Shown piece after piece: positions 26,661 through 36,697 of a stretch of 64,000 bases of DNA. Source of the stretch: CAIUVD01 sp044338255. GTDB lineage: Bacteria > Planctomycetota > UBA11346. The notes under the pieces were generated by a model. It was not told the origin of the DNA. It saw only the letters and a list, made by a program, of their open reading frames with translations, and searched no databases. The translations under genes and the position numbers were made by a program. The stretch spans positions 1 through 64,000 of the forward strand of contig JBIILZ010000002.1 of the NCBI GenBank assembly GCA_044338255.1, in the 5' to 3' direction. Within the stretch, counting starts at the first letter, position 1, and every line of letters begins with the position of its first letter.

Positions 26661-29600
26661 ATGACCATGAACATGCCCACGACGAACCACGGCCTCCCAC
26701 CCGCACAGGGGATGTACGATCCCGCCAACGAACACGACGCCTGCGGCGTCGGCTTCCTGGCCAACATCTCGGGCATCAAGTCGCACGGCATTATCAAGCG
26801 CGGCATCAGCGTGCTGTGCAACCTCCATCACCGCGGCGCTGTGGGTGCCGATCCGCTCGATGGCGACGGCGCCGGGATCATGATCCAGATCCCCGACGGG
26901 CTGTACCGGGCGGTGGCCCCGTTCTCCTTGCCGGCCACCGGCGAGTACGGCACCGGCCTGGTGTTCCTCTCCAAGGGCAGCGATAAGGAATCCTCGTCGT
27001 GCATCGCCGAGGTCGAAAAAGCTATCGTCCATCACGGCCTGAAGCTGATCGGCTGGCGCGATGTGCCAACCGACAACCGCACTCTCGGCCGCGTCGCCAA
27101 GGGCAGCGAGCCCTTGGTCAAGCAGGTCTTCGTCGGTCGCGGCGCAGTCAGCCTAGCACAGTTCGAACTGAAGCTGCTGCTGGCGCGCAAGCGCGCCGAG
27201 AACGCCATCCGTGCCGGCAAGCTCAACGGCGGGGCGCTGTTCTACATCAACTCGCTGTCGGCCAGCACCATCATCTACAAGGGCATGTTCCTCGCCCACA
27301 CCCTCAACGAGTACTTCCTCGATCTCAATGATCCGCGCGCGGAATCGGCGATCGCCCTGGTGCATCAACGCTACAGCACCAACACCTTCCCGACCTGGGA
27401 CCTCGCGCATCCGTTCCGCTTCGTCGCCCACAACGGCGAGATCAATACCCTGCGCGGCAACGTCAACCGCATGAAGGCCCGCGAGGCGCTGTTCGCGCAC
27501 AAGGACATCGGCGAGGCCATCAGCGATCTCAAGCCGGTGATCCTCGAGGGTGGCTCGGACACCGCTTGCTTCGACAACGCCCTCGAGTTCCTGGTGCGCA
27601 CCGGTCGCAGCCTGCCGCATGCATTGTCGATGATGATGCCCGCGGCGTGGTCGACCAAGGCCAGCCTGTCGCGGCCGTTGAAGGGCTTCTTCGAATACCA
27701 CGCGACGATGATGGAACCCTGGGACGGCCCGGCGAACATGGTCGCCTGCGACGGCACGCAGATCGTTGCCGCGCTCGACCGCAACGGCCTGCGCCCGGCC
27801 CGCTACCAGATCACCACCGACAACGAGATCCTCTACGCCTCGGAGATGGGCACCCTCGAATTCCCGCAGGAAAAAGTGGTGCGCAAGGGCCGCTTGGCGC
27901 CCGGCAAGATGATCCTCATCGACACCGCCCGCGGCGTATTCCTCGAAGACGACGGCATCAAGGGCGAGCTCGCCAAGCAGCACGACTACGCGGGCTGGAT
28001 CGAGCAGTTCAAAATCACCCTCGATCAGCTGCCGATCCCCGCCCAGCCGGCGATGCCGCGCCATGAGAAGCTGCGTCAGCAGCAACAGGCCTTCGGCTAC
28101 ACCATGGAAGACCTCAAGGTGGTCATCGCGCCGATGGCCCTCGATGGTCAGGAGCCGGTCGGCTCGATGGGCGACGACACGCCAGTGTCGATCCTCTCCA
28201 ACGTTCCGCAGCCGTTCTACAACTACTTCAAGCAGCTCTTCGCCCAGGTCACCAACCCGCCCGTGGATCCGATCCGCGAAGAAGTGGTGATGTCCCTGAC
28301 GCAATACGTCGGCCAGGCGCGCAACATCCTCGAGCCGAGCAGCGAACACTGCCGGATGCTCGAGATCGATCAGCCGATCCTCCGCCGTCAGGAACTCGAA
28401 GCCCTGCGCCAAGCCGACATCCCGGGCTTCCGCGGCACTACCCTCTCGACCCTGTTCAGCGTCAAAGGCGGGCCGGAAGAGCTCGAGAAACGCCTCGAAC
28501 AGCTCTTCGCCGAGGCTGAGAAGGCCGTCGACAACGGCTATACCGTGCTGGTCCTCAGCGACCGCGGCGTCGATGAGGAACGGGCCCCGATCCCAGCTCT
28601 GCTGGCGGTCGCCGCCGTCCACCACTTCCTCATCCGTGCCGGCAAGCGCAGCCAATGCAGCCTGATCGTCGAATCCGGCGAGCCGCGCGAGACGCATCAC
28701 TTCGCGCTGCTGGTCGGCTATGGCGCGACGGCGATCAATCCCTACCTGGTGGTGGATTCGATCCACGACCTCATCGATGCCGGCATCCTCCCCAAGCTCG
28801 ATGGCAACAAGGCCGTCGATGACGAGCACGACGCCGCGTATTATTATCACAAGAACTACATCAAGGCGGTCGGCAAAGGTCTGCTCAAGGTCTTCTCGAA
28901 GATGGGCATCAGCACCCTGCAGAGCTACTGCAGCGCGCAGATCTTCGAGGCCGTGGGCTTGAACTCGGCGTTCATCGCCAAGTACTTCACCGGCACCTCG
29001 ACGCGCATCGAAGGCGCCGGGGCGGTGGAGATCGCCATCGAATCGCTGAAGCGCCACCGCGTGGCCTTCGCGCCGCTGATCGACAAGAACCGCGATCTTG
29101 AACGCGGCGGCTATTACCACTGGCGCCGCGACGGCGAGTTCCACCTCATGAATCCGGAAGTCATCGCCCTGCTGCAGCACAGCGTGCGGGCTGGCGATCG
29201 GGCGACCTTCCGCCGCTATACCAAGCAGGTCGACGACCAGTCGAAGAATCTCTGCACCCTGCGCGGCCTGTTCAATCTCAAGCTCGCCCCGACGGCGATC
29301 CCGCTCGATCAGGTCGAGTCGGTCGAGTCGCTGGTGTCGCGCTTCTGCACCGGCGCCATGTCGCTGGGCTCGATCGCCACCGAGGCCCACGAGACCCTCG
29401 CGATCGCCATGAACCGCATCGGCGGGCGCTCGAACACCGGTGAAGGTGGCGAGGACCCGCGGCGCTTCCTGCCCGATGCCAACGGCGACCTGCGCCGTTC
29501 GAAGATCAAGCAGATCGCTTCCGGGCGCTTCGGCGTCACGCCGCATTACCTCGTCAACGCCGATGAACTGCAGATCAAGATGGCCCAGGGCGCCAAGCCC

Positions 29601-31250
29601 GGTGAAGGCGGCCAGCTCCCCGGGCACAAGGTCACCGACTACATCGGCGCCCTGCGCTATAGCGTGCCCGGGGTGACCCTGGTCAGTCCGCCACCGCACC
29701 ACGACATCTATTCGATCGAAGATCTCGCGCAGCTGATCTTCGACCTCAAGAACTGTAATCCGTCGGCCAACATCAGCGTCAAGCTGGTGAGCGAAGTCGG
29801 CGTCGGCACGGTTGCCGCCGGCGTCGCCAAGGCCCACGCCGACATCGTCACCATCTCCGGCTGCGAAGGCGGCACCGGCGCCTCGCCGATCAGCTCGATC
29901 AAGCACGCTGGCGTGCCCTGGGAACTGGGCGTCGCCGAGACCCACCAGACCCTGGTGATGAACGACCTGCGTTCACGCATCAAGGTCCAGACCGACGGAC
30001 TCCTCCGTACAGGCCGGGATGTGATCATCGCGGCCATGCTCGGGGCCGAGGAATTCGGCTTCGCCACCGTCGCCCTGGTGACGGTCGGCTGCATCATGAT
30101 GCGCAAGTGCCACCTCGACACCTGCCCGGTGGGCGTCGCGACGCAGAACGAGACCTTGCGCAAGAAGTTCAACGGCAAGCCCGAGCACGTCGTCAACTTC
30201 TTCACCTTCCTCGCCGAGGAGGTGCGCGAGCACCTCGCGGCCCTGGGCGTGAAGTCGATCGACGAGCTGGTGGGCCGCACCGACCTCCTGGAGATGAACC
30301 ACGCCATCACCCACTGGAAGTCGCAGGGCCTGGATTATTCCAAGCTTCTTGCCAAGCCCCAGGTGGGTCCGGAAGTCGGCACCCGCTGCCTGATCAAGCA
30401 GGACCATGGCGTCGAGCAGGTGCTTGACCGCGAGCTGATCGTCGCCTGCGCGCCAGCCCTTGAGCGCAAGGAGAAGGTCACCCTCAACCTGCAGCTCAAG
30501 AACAGCAACCGTACCGCTTGCACCATGCTTTCGGGCGAGGTCGCTAAGCGCCACGGCCGTGAGGGCCTGCCTCCGAACACCATCACCCTCAACTTCCGCG
30601 GCACCTCCGGCCAGAGCTTCGGCGCCTTCCTCTCTCCAGGCATGTCGCTGACCCTCATCGGCGATGGCAACGACTACGTCGGCAAGGGCATGGCTGGCGG
30701 GCGCATCGTCATCCGCCCAGCCGAAAACGTCACCTATGTGTGGAATGAGAACGCCATCGTCGGCAACACCGTGATGTACGGCGCCACCGGCGGCGAGGCC
30801 TACTTCGGCGGTACCGCCGGCGAACGCTTCTGCGTGCGCAACTCCGGCGCCAACGCGGTCATCGAAGGCGTCGGCGACCACGGCTGCGAATACATGACCG
30901 GCGGCCACGCGGTGATCATCGGCCGCACCGGCCGCAACTTCGCTGCTGGCATGTCGGGCGGCATCGCCTGGGTACTCGATGAAGACCACAACTTCAACAA
31001 GCGCTGCAACCACGGCATGGTCGCACTCGAACAGGTCGCCAGCGACACCGATGGCGTCGAGGTCCTCAAGCAGCTGCTCGAGAACCACGTGCTGTTCACC
31101 GGTTCGCCGAAAGCCAAGGCGTTGTTGGCGGATTGGCCCGCCTGCCTCAAGAAGTTCGTGAAGGTCTTCCCCCACGAATTCCGCCGCGTCCTCACTGAAC
31201 GGGCCAACAAGCTCGGGCAGTCGGGCGTGCGTGAGGCCGTCAAGGTCTAA
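26661..31250 (+). CDS. gltB: Glutamate synthase large subunit
   Basis: Transfers glutamine amide nitrogen to 2-oxoglutarate. 1529 residues, full length. A 27-residue propeptide precedes the nucleophile Cys28 in DACGVGFLAN of the class II amidotransferase domain. A central domain follows, then the FMN/3Fe-4S synthase domain with KPGEGGQLPGHKV, GCEGGTGASP and cluster cysteines 1144, 1150 and 1155 (CX5CX4C, KCHLDTCPVG). The C-terminal GXGXG beta-helix domain spans about 1270-1500. gltD follows after 42 bases. No operator of the archaeal NrpR consensus was seen in the 31-bp upstream gap. Confidence 0.97.
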   Translation: MTMNMPTTNHGLPPAQGMYDPANEHDACGVGFLANISGIKSHGIIKRGISVLCNLHHRGAVGADPLDGDGAGIMIQIPDGLYRAVAPFSLPATGEYGTGLVFLSKGSDKESSSCIAEVEKAIVHHGLKLIGWRDVPTDNRTLGRVAKGSEPLVKQVFVGRGAVSLAQFELKLLLARKRAENAIRAGKLNGGALFYINSLSASTIIYKGMFLAHTLNEYFLDLNDPRAESAIALVHQRYSTNTFPTWDLAHPFRFVAHNGEINTLRGNVNRMKAREALFAHKDIGEAISDLKPVILEGGSDTACFDNALEFLVRTGRSLPHALSMMMPAAWSTKASLSRPLKGFFEYHATMMEPWDGPANMVACDGTQIVAALDRNGLRPARYQITTDNEILYASEMGTLEFPQEKVVRKGRLAPGKMILIDTARGVFLEDDGIKGELAKQHDYAGWIEQFKITLDQLPIPAQPAMPRHEKLRQQQQAFGYTMEDLKVVIAPMALDGQEPVGSMGDDTPVSILSNVPQPFYNYFKQLFAQVTNPPVDPIREEVVMSLTQYVGQARNILEPSSEHCRMLEIDQPILRRQELEALRQADIPGFRGTTLSTLFSVKGGPEELEKRLEQLFAEAEKAVDNGYTVLVLSDRGVDEERAPIPALLAVAAVHHFLIRAGKRSQCSLIVESGEPRETHHFALLVGYGATAINPYLVVDSIHDLIDAGILPKLDGNKAVDDEHDAAYYYHKNYIKAVGKGLLKVFSKMGISTLQSYCSAQIFEAVGLNSAFIAKYFTGTSTRIEGAGAVEIAIESLKRHRVAFAPLIDKNRDLERGGYYHWRRDGEFHLMNPEVIALLQHSVRAGDRATFRRYTKQVDDQSKNLCTLRGLFNLKLAPTAIPLDQVESVESLVSRFCTGAMSLGSIATEAHETLAIAMNRIGGRSNTGEGGEDPRRFLPDANGDLRRSKIKQIASGRFGVTPHYLVNADELQIKMAQGAKPGEGGQLPGHKVTDYIGALRYSVPGVTLVSPPPHHDIYSIEDLAQLIFDLKNCNPSANISVKLVSEVGVGTVAAGVAKAHADIVTISGCEGGTGASPISSIKHAGVPWELGVAETHQTLVMNDLRSRIKVQTDGLLRTGRDVIIAAMLGAEEFGFATVALVTVGCIMMRKCHLDTCPVGVATQNETLRKKFNGKPEHVVNFFTFLAEEVREHLAALGVKSIDELVGRTDLLEMNHAITHWKSQGLDYSKLLAKPQVGPEVGTRCLIKQDHGVEQVLDRELIVACAPALERKEKVTLNLQLKNSNRTACTMLSGEVAKRHGREGLPPNTITLNFRGTSGQSFGAFLSPGMSLTLIGDGNDYVGKGMAGGRIVIRPAENVTYVWNENAIVGNTVMYGATGGEAYFGGTAGERFCVRNSGANAVIEGVGDHGCEYMTGGHAVIIGRTGRNFAAGMSGGIAWVLDEDHNFNKRCNHGMVALEQVASDTDGVEVLKQLLENHVLFTGSPKAKALLADWPACLKKFVKVFPHEFRRVLTERANKLGQSGVREAVKV

Positions 31251-31292
31251 GCCACATACAATTACCCTGAATTAACCGTAAAAGAGCATACC

Positions 31293-32774
<1,482 letters not shown>

Positions 32775-32809
32775 GCCGAGGTCCGCGACCTCCTTCTGAA
32801 CTGATCCCC

Positions 32810-33979
32810 GTGCCCACCTGCGATGTTGTGATTCTCGGCGCCGGTGGCGCCGGTCTGTTCTGCGCGGCGGTGGCCGCCGCCCGCGGGCGGTCGGTGGTGG
32901 TCATCGACCACAACGACAAACCCGGGAAGAAGATCCTCATCAGCGGCGGCGGGCGCTGCAATTTCACCAATCGCGGTGCCAGCCCGGCCAATTACCGTTC
33001 ACGCAATCCGCATTTCTGCGTCTCGGCCCTCAAGCGCTATACGCCGCAGGATTTTATCGCCCTCGTCGATAGCCACGGCATCGCCTGGCATGAGAAGAAG
33101 CTCGGGCAGCTGTTCTGCGACGGCTCGGCCAAGGAGCTCTTGGCGATGCTGCTCAGCGAGTGCGCCAACAGCGGTGCCGAGCTGCATCTCGGCACCACCA
33201 TCGAGTCGGTGAACACCACCGCCGACGGCTTCGCAGTGGCCACCAGTCGCGGGCTTTATACCTGCAGCAAACTCGTGCTGGCCACCGGCGGGTTGTCGAT
33301 CGCCCCTATCGGCGCCACCGATTTCGGCTATCGCCTGGCACGCCAGTTCGGCCTGAAAATGATCGAGACGATGCCGGCGCTGGTGCCGTTCACGCTCAGC
33401 GAAGCCGATCGCCCCGACCTCGCCGGCGTCGCCGTCGATGCCGAAGTGCACTGCGGCGGAATGTCGTTCGCGGAAGCGATCCTCTTCACCCACAAGGGCC
33501 TCAGCGGGCCGGCGATCCTGCAGATCTCGACCTATTGGCAGCACGGTCAGGCGCTGGTCATCGACCTCCTGCCGGACGGTGATCTGGGCGGCCGGATCCG
33601 CGAAGCCAAGCGCAGCGGGGCCAAGCAGACCCTGCCCAACCTGCTCGCCGAGCTGCTACCCAAGCGCCTCGCCCAGGCCTGGGTGACGCGCTACCGGATT
33701 CCCGAATCAGTGCATCAACTCAGCGAGGCCGAGATCGAACGCATAGCCGCCACCATCCATGCCTGGATGGTGACTCCCGACGGCACCGAAGGCTACCGCA
33801 CCGCCGAAGTCACCCGCGGCGGCATCGACACCGATGAACTGTCGTCGAAGACCATGGAGGCCAAGAAGGTTCCCGGGCTGCATTGCATCGGCGAGGTCGT
33901 CGACGTCACCGGCTGGCTCGGCGGATACAATTTCCAATGGGCCTGGGCCTCGGCGCATGCCGCCGCCAACGCGCTCTAA
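32810..33979 (+). CDS. HI0933/YhiN-family flavoprotein
   Basis: 389 residues. The N-terminal FAD site ILGAGGAGLFCAAVAA is at residue 8; KKILISGGGRCNFTN near 43 is the family hallmark, followed by EVTRGGIDTDELSSKTMEAK and the C-terminal GEVVDVTGWLGGYNFQWAWASA. Members (HI0933, BaiN-like) are NAD(P)H- or FAD-dependent reductases of uncertain substrate. A GTG start at 32810 places the Rossmann fold at the N-terminus. It follows gltD by 35 bases and may be co-transcribed. Confidence 0.88.
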   Translation: MPTCDVVILGAGGAGLFCAAVAAARGRSVVVIDHNDKPGKKILISGGGRCNFTNRGASPANYRSRNPHFCVSALKRYTPQDFIALVDSHGIAWHEKKLGQLFCDGSAKELLAMLLSECANSGAELHLGTTIESVNTTADGFAVATSRGLYTCSKLVLATGGLSIAPIGATDFGYRLARQFGLKMIETMPALVPFTLSEADRPDLAGVAVDAEVHCGGMSFAEAILFTHKGLSGPAILQISTYWQHGQALVIDLLPDGDLGGRIREAKRSGAKQTLPNLLAELLPKRLAQAWVTRYRIPESVHQLSEAEIERIAATIHAWMVTPDGTEGYRTAEVTRGGIDTDELSSKTMEAKKVPGLHCIGEVVDVTGWLGGYNFQWAWASAHAAANAL

Positions 33980-33998
33980 CGTGTACTCTGACAGTTTC

Positions 33999-34020
33999 CT
34001 AAGGAGCCTGTTGGGAATAG
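33999..34020. repeat. CTAGG element, degenerate left arm
   Basis: CTAAGGAGCCTGTTGGGAAT resembles the left arm of the complete element at 61855 with two changes. Behind it, a 14-bp unit GCGGCAGATCCAAG is repeated (34047-34074). The 208-bp gap contains nothing else recognisable except the ribosome site of the next gene. Confidence 0.6.
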
Positions 34021-34187
34021 AGGACCGTGGACGGGAAGGGAATCGTGCGGCAGATCCAAGGCGGCAGATCCAAAGCGGCAAAGCGGGCGGATAGCAGCGT
34101 GCCGACGGCTGAGCGGCTCCTGGCTAGCCTAACGCTGATCGACCCCTAGTCTGCGCGCCAACGCCTTCCTGCAGCTTTGGAGTCCGC

Positions 34188-34463
34188 ATGGCCGTCAATG
34201 TTCGTATCCCCTCGGTGCTGCGCACCCTGACCAACGGCAAGGAGACCATCGAGGTCACTGCCGTCACCGTCGACGAAGCCTTGGCGCAACTCGAAGCCGC
34301 TCATCCCGGAATGCGTGCCCGGCTGTGCGATGAACATGGCAAGCTGCGTCGTTTCATTAACGTCTTCGTCGGCGAAGAAGACATCCGCTTCCTCGATGGC
34401 CAGGCGACCGCCGTTAAGGATGGCGAATTGATCGACATCGTCCCCGCCATCGCCGGCGGTTGA
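34188..34463 (+). CDS. ThiS/MoaD-like sulfur-carrier protein
   Basis: 91 residues of beta-grasp (ubiquitin-like) fold. It opens with NVRIPSVLRTLTNGK, has FINVFVGEEDIRFL in the middle and ends in IVPAIAGG. The free C-terminal GlyGly is the thiocarboxylate-forming tail of MoaD, ThiS and CysO. No MoaE, ThiG or cysteine synthase is nearby; the partner is instead the next gene, which starts two bases after the stop. TTTGGAG lies six bases before the ATG. It probably delivers sulfur or is a modifier for the product of the coupled gene. Confidence 0.85.
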   Translation: MAVNVRIPSVLRTLTNGKETIEVTAVTVDEALAQLEAAHPGMRARLCDEHGKLRRFINVFVGEEDIRFLDGQATAVKDGELIDIVPAIAGG

Positions 34464-34465
34464 AG

Positions 34466-35623
34466 ATGGCCGAGGCTGACGCCCTGGCGGCCAATGCGCT
34501 CACCGCCCTACGCCTGGATCTCACCAACCACGGCGTGCGCCTGAGCGACGATCTGCTGGCCTCCGGCTTTGCCCTGGGTCTGGCCACCGATGGACGCAGC
34601 GGCGGCGCCGAGGGCATCGATCTCATCCTGCCCGGCAACCGCTGGGTGAATGTCTCGGTGGCCGCGGGCTACGCCCAGACCTCGCCATTCCTCCTGTTGG
34701 CGACGCCTGCCGGCATGGTCCTCCGCCACCCGGCGCGCGGCGACCTGCCGGTGGGCTTGCCGGACACCGCCCGCTTCCGTCATGCACGCACCGCCTCGGG
34801 ACGCTCCTGCGGTGACATCGGGGCCATCCATGGGCCCTGGCTGGTGACCGCGCCATTCGCCGCTGATCCGACGCAGGGCCTCGATCAACCGCAGCGCTTC
34901 CTCGGCCTGCCCACCTATCGTGCGCCCGAGGCCACGCGCTGGAGCGTCGACGAGGTCGTGGCCTGCGCGCAAAAAGCCCATGCGGTGTGCGGCATCAGCC
35001 TGATCCATCTGGAAGTCGGCGAGGTCTGGTTCGAGGACGGCGGCCTGGCCGCGATCGCACCCTACATCACCGCCTTGAAACGCGCCTTGCGGGTGCTGAT
35101 CTCGGTCACCGCCCTGCCGCCGGCCCGACCGGAAGCAGTGCGTGCGCTCTACAAATCCGGCTGCGATGCCCTGGCCTATCACCTCCTGGCCTGGGACGCT
35201 ACCGCCGCCGCCGCTGCCGCCCCGCAACGCAATGTCCTGCTGAGCCACGACCGCGTGCTCGCCGGTCTGCGGGCAGCGGCGGCCTGCTTCCCGCGGGGCG
35301 CGGTGAGCACCGATCTGCTGGTAGGCCTGGAACCCTTGGCCAGCGCCGAGTTGGGTCTCGAAGCCCTGACCGCGCAAGGCATCGTCCCCAATCTGGCGGT
35401 CTTCCGCCCCCTTCCCGGTGCAGAAAAGACGGCACCTGCCGGGGAAATGGTCGCCACCGGTCCACTGCTGACCTTGATGGATCACCGTCGCGTGCTGATC
35501 CAGCGCCACGGCCTGTGGCACAGCCGCGTACGTGGCTTCCCGCGCACGCTAGCGGGCGTCGAGCGCTACGCACCGACCTGGCAAGACCGACTGTATTGCC
35601 GCCTCCAGCGCCTCATTCGCTGA
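34466..35623 (+). CDS. Radical-SAM-like TIM-barrel protein lacking the cluster cysteines
   Basis: 385 residues. The N-terminal part (DGRSGGAEGI, SPFLLL, DIGAIHG) and the barrel (a VDEVVACAQKAHAVCG helix, ISLIHLEVGEV strand, SGCDALAYHL, STDLLVGLE) follow the plan of BioB-related radical SAM proteins, among them those related to the MSMEG_0568 group. The region that should hold CX3CX2C reads instead as a Pro/Gln-rich loop around TAPFAADPTQGLDQ, with no such cysteines anywhere in the protein. It would therefore not bind a radical-SAM cluster. It is coupled to the sulfur-carrier gene. The stop codon lies in a palindromic repeat. Confidence 0.6.
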   Translation: MAEADALAANALTALRLDLTNHGVRLSDDLLASGFALGLATDGRSGGAEGIDLILPGNRWVNVSVAAGYAQTSPFLLLATPAGMVLRHPARGDLPVGLPDTARFRHARTASGRSCGDIGAIHGPWLVTAPFAADPTQGLDQPQRFLGLPTYRAPEATRWSVDEVVACAQKAHAVCGISLIHLEVGEVWFEDGGLAAIAPYITALKRALRVLISVTALPPARPEAVRALYKSGCDALAYHLLAWDATAAAAAAPQRNVLLSHDRVLAGLRAAAACFPRGAVSTDLLVGLEPLASAELGLEALTAQGIVPNLAVFRPLPGAEKTAPAGEMVATGPLLTLMDHRRVLIQRHGLWHSRVRGFPRTLAGVERYAPTWQDRLYCRLQRLIR

Positions 35624-35712
35624 AAAACGCAGATGTGGCCCAGCTGCAAGGCGCACGAGGCGATGGCATGGCAGCGCCATGTCGAGCTTCGCAGATAACA
35701 TCCGTCCCACTG
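35620..35712. repeat. Palindromic element family B, copy 1 (left half)
   Basis: Begins CTGAAAAACGCAGATGTGG, continues with the shared core (GGCGATGGCATGGCAGCGCC) and then diverges. The TGA of its first bases is the stop codon of the radical-SAM-like gene. Confidence 0.8.
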
Positions 35713-35723
35713 AAAAACGTGCT

Positions 35724-35839
35724 CTGAAAAGCGCAGCTGTGGCCCAGCTGCAAGGCGCACGAGGCGATGGCATGGCAGCGCCATGTCGAGATTCGTGCAA
35801 CGCCGCACGCCGCAGGCGGGCCGCAGCTGCGCTTTTCAG
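35724..35839. repeat. Palindromic element family B, complete copy
   Basis: A 116-bp element whose ends are exact inverted repeats (CTGAAAAGCGCAGCTG and its complement). It carries an inner hairpin, CATGGC-AGC-GCCATG, and a right arm containing CGCACGCCGCAGGCGGGCC. The structure is that of a REP/MITE-like unit. Confidence 0.85.
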
Positions 35840-35921
35840 CACGAGGCGATGGCATGGCAGCGCCATGTCGAGCTTCGTGCAACGCAGCACGCCGCAGGCG
35901 GGCCGCAGCTGCGCTTTTCAG
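35840..35921. repeat. Palindromic element family B, copy 3 (right part)
   Basis: Starts at CACGAGGCGATGGCATGGC and repeats the rest of the complete copy almost exactly to CTTTTCAG. The last bases contain the TGA stop (minus strand) of the SDR gene. The whole block 35620-35921 is the only content of this intergenic stretch and is probably also a bidirectional terminator. Confidence 0.85.
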
Positions 35922-36613
35922 AGAGGGCCGCTCGGTGGGGCGACGATGATGCGATCGAGGCTGGCGGTGCCGGGCATGGTGATGGCCAAGCGGATCACCG
36001 CCGCGACATCGCTGGCGCGACACATGCGCGTGCGCTCGAGCGCGACGCCGTCTGGCCAGATTTCGGTGTCGGTGGCACCGGGAGCGACCACCGTCACGCG
36101 CACGTTGGTGCCGCGTAATTCTTCACGCACGCAGCGCGACCAGGCCTCGAGCGCGGCCTTGCTCGCGGCATAGGCGCCGCAGCCGGTGAAGGCCGCGTCA
36201 GCAGCAACCGAACTGACATTGACGATGGTCCCGCCACGCGCTCCGCGCAGATGCGGCAAGGCCGCCTGAGTCATCAGCATCGGCACCAGGACATTCAGAT
36301 GCCACAGCTCCTGGACATGTTCCGGGGTCAGGGCGCCGATGGCAGCGGTGGCGTAGATGCCGGCGTTATTGACGATGGCATCAAGACGTCCGGCTTTGGC
36401 TAGGGCCTCATCGATGACCCGGCGCGGCACATCGCCGCCAGTCAGATCGGCGGTGATGCCCCAAGCCACCCCCCCCAGTTCCTGGACCAGGGCCGCAAGG
36501 CGCTCGGTACGTCGTCCAACCAACACCAAACGGTGATCGGGGGCCAGGGCGCGTGCGGTCGCGGCGCCGATGCCGGAGGTCGCACCCGTGATTAATACCA
36601 TGGGAAGATTCAT
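35918..36613 (-). CDS. Short-chain dehydrogenase/reductase
   Basis: 231 residues, classical SDR. The NAD(P) motif TGATSGIGAATARAL is at residue 8, VNNAGIY near 78, and the catalytic residues are Ser in VNVSSVAAD and YAASK (Tyr, Lys) near 140. The closest general type is the YdfG/serine-dehydrogenase-like group; the substrate is unknown. The start at 36613 or the Met at 36601 fits; no clear ribosome site was seen. It is divergent from argC and convergent with the radical-SAM-like gene, where a repeat element provides its stop. Confidence 0.85.
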   Translation of the reverse strand: MNLPMVLITGATSGIGAATARALAPDHRLVLVGRRTERLAALVQELGGVAWGITADLTGGDVPRRVIDEALAKAGRLDAIVNNAGIYATAAIGALTPEHVQELWHLNVLVPMLMTQAALPHLRGARGGTIVNVSSVAADAAFTGCGAYAASKAALEAWSRCVREELRGTNVRVTVVAPGATDTEIWPDGVALERTRMCRASDVAAVIRLAITMPGTASLDRIIVAPPSGPL

Positions 36614-36697
36614 GTTGCGATTAGAATAGACCATTCGCAACTGCAAGACCTCGCTACCGGCAATTGCGTTCAGACGTCGTCGATCATCCTCAGGCCC

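Noticed and set aside
27153..29945. 930-codon minus-strand open frame opposite gltB
   Set aside because: gltB on the other strand is unmistakable along its full length. The antisense translation has no recognisable motif.
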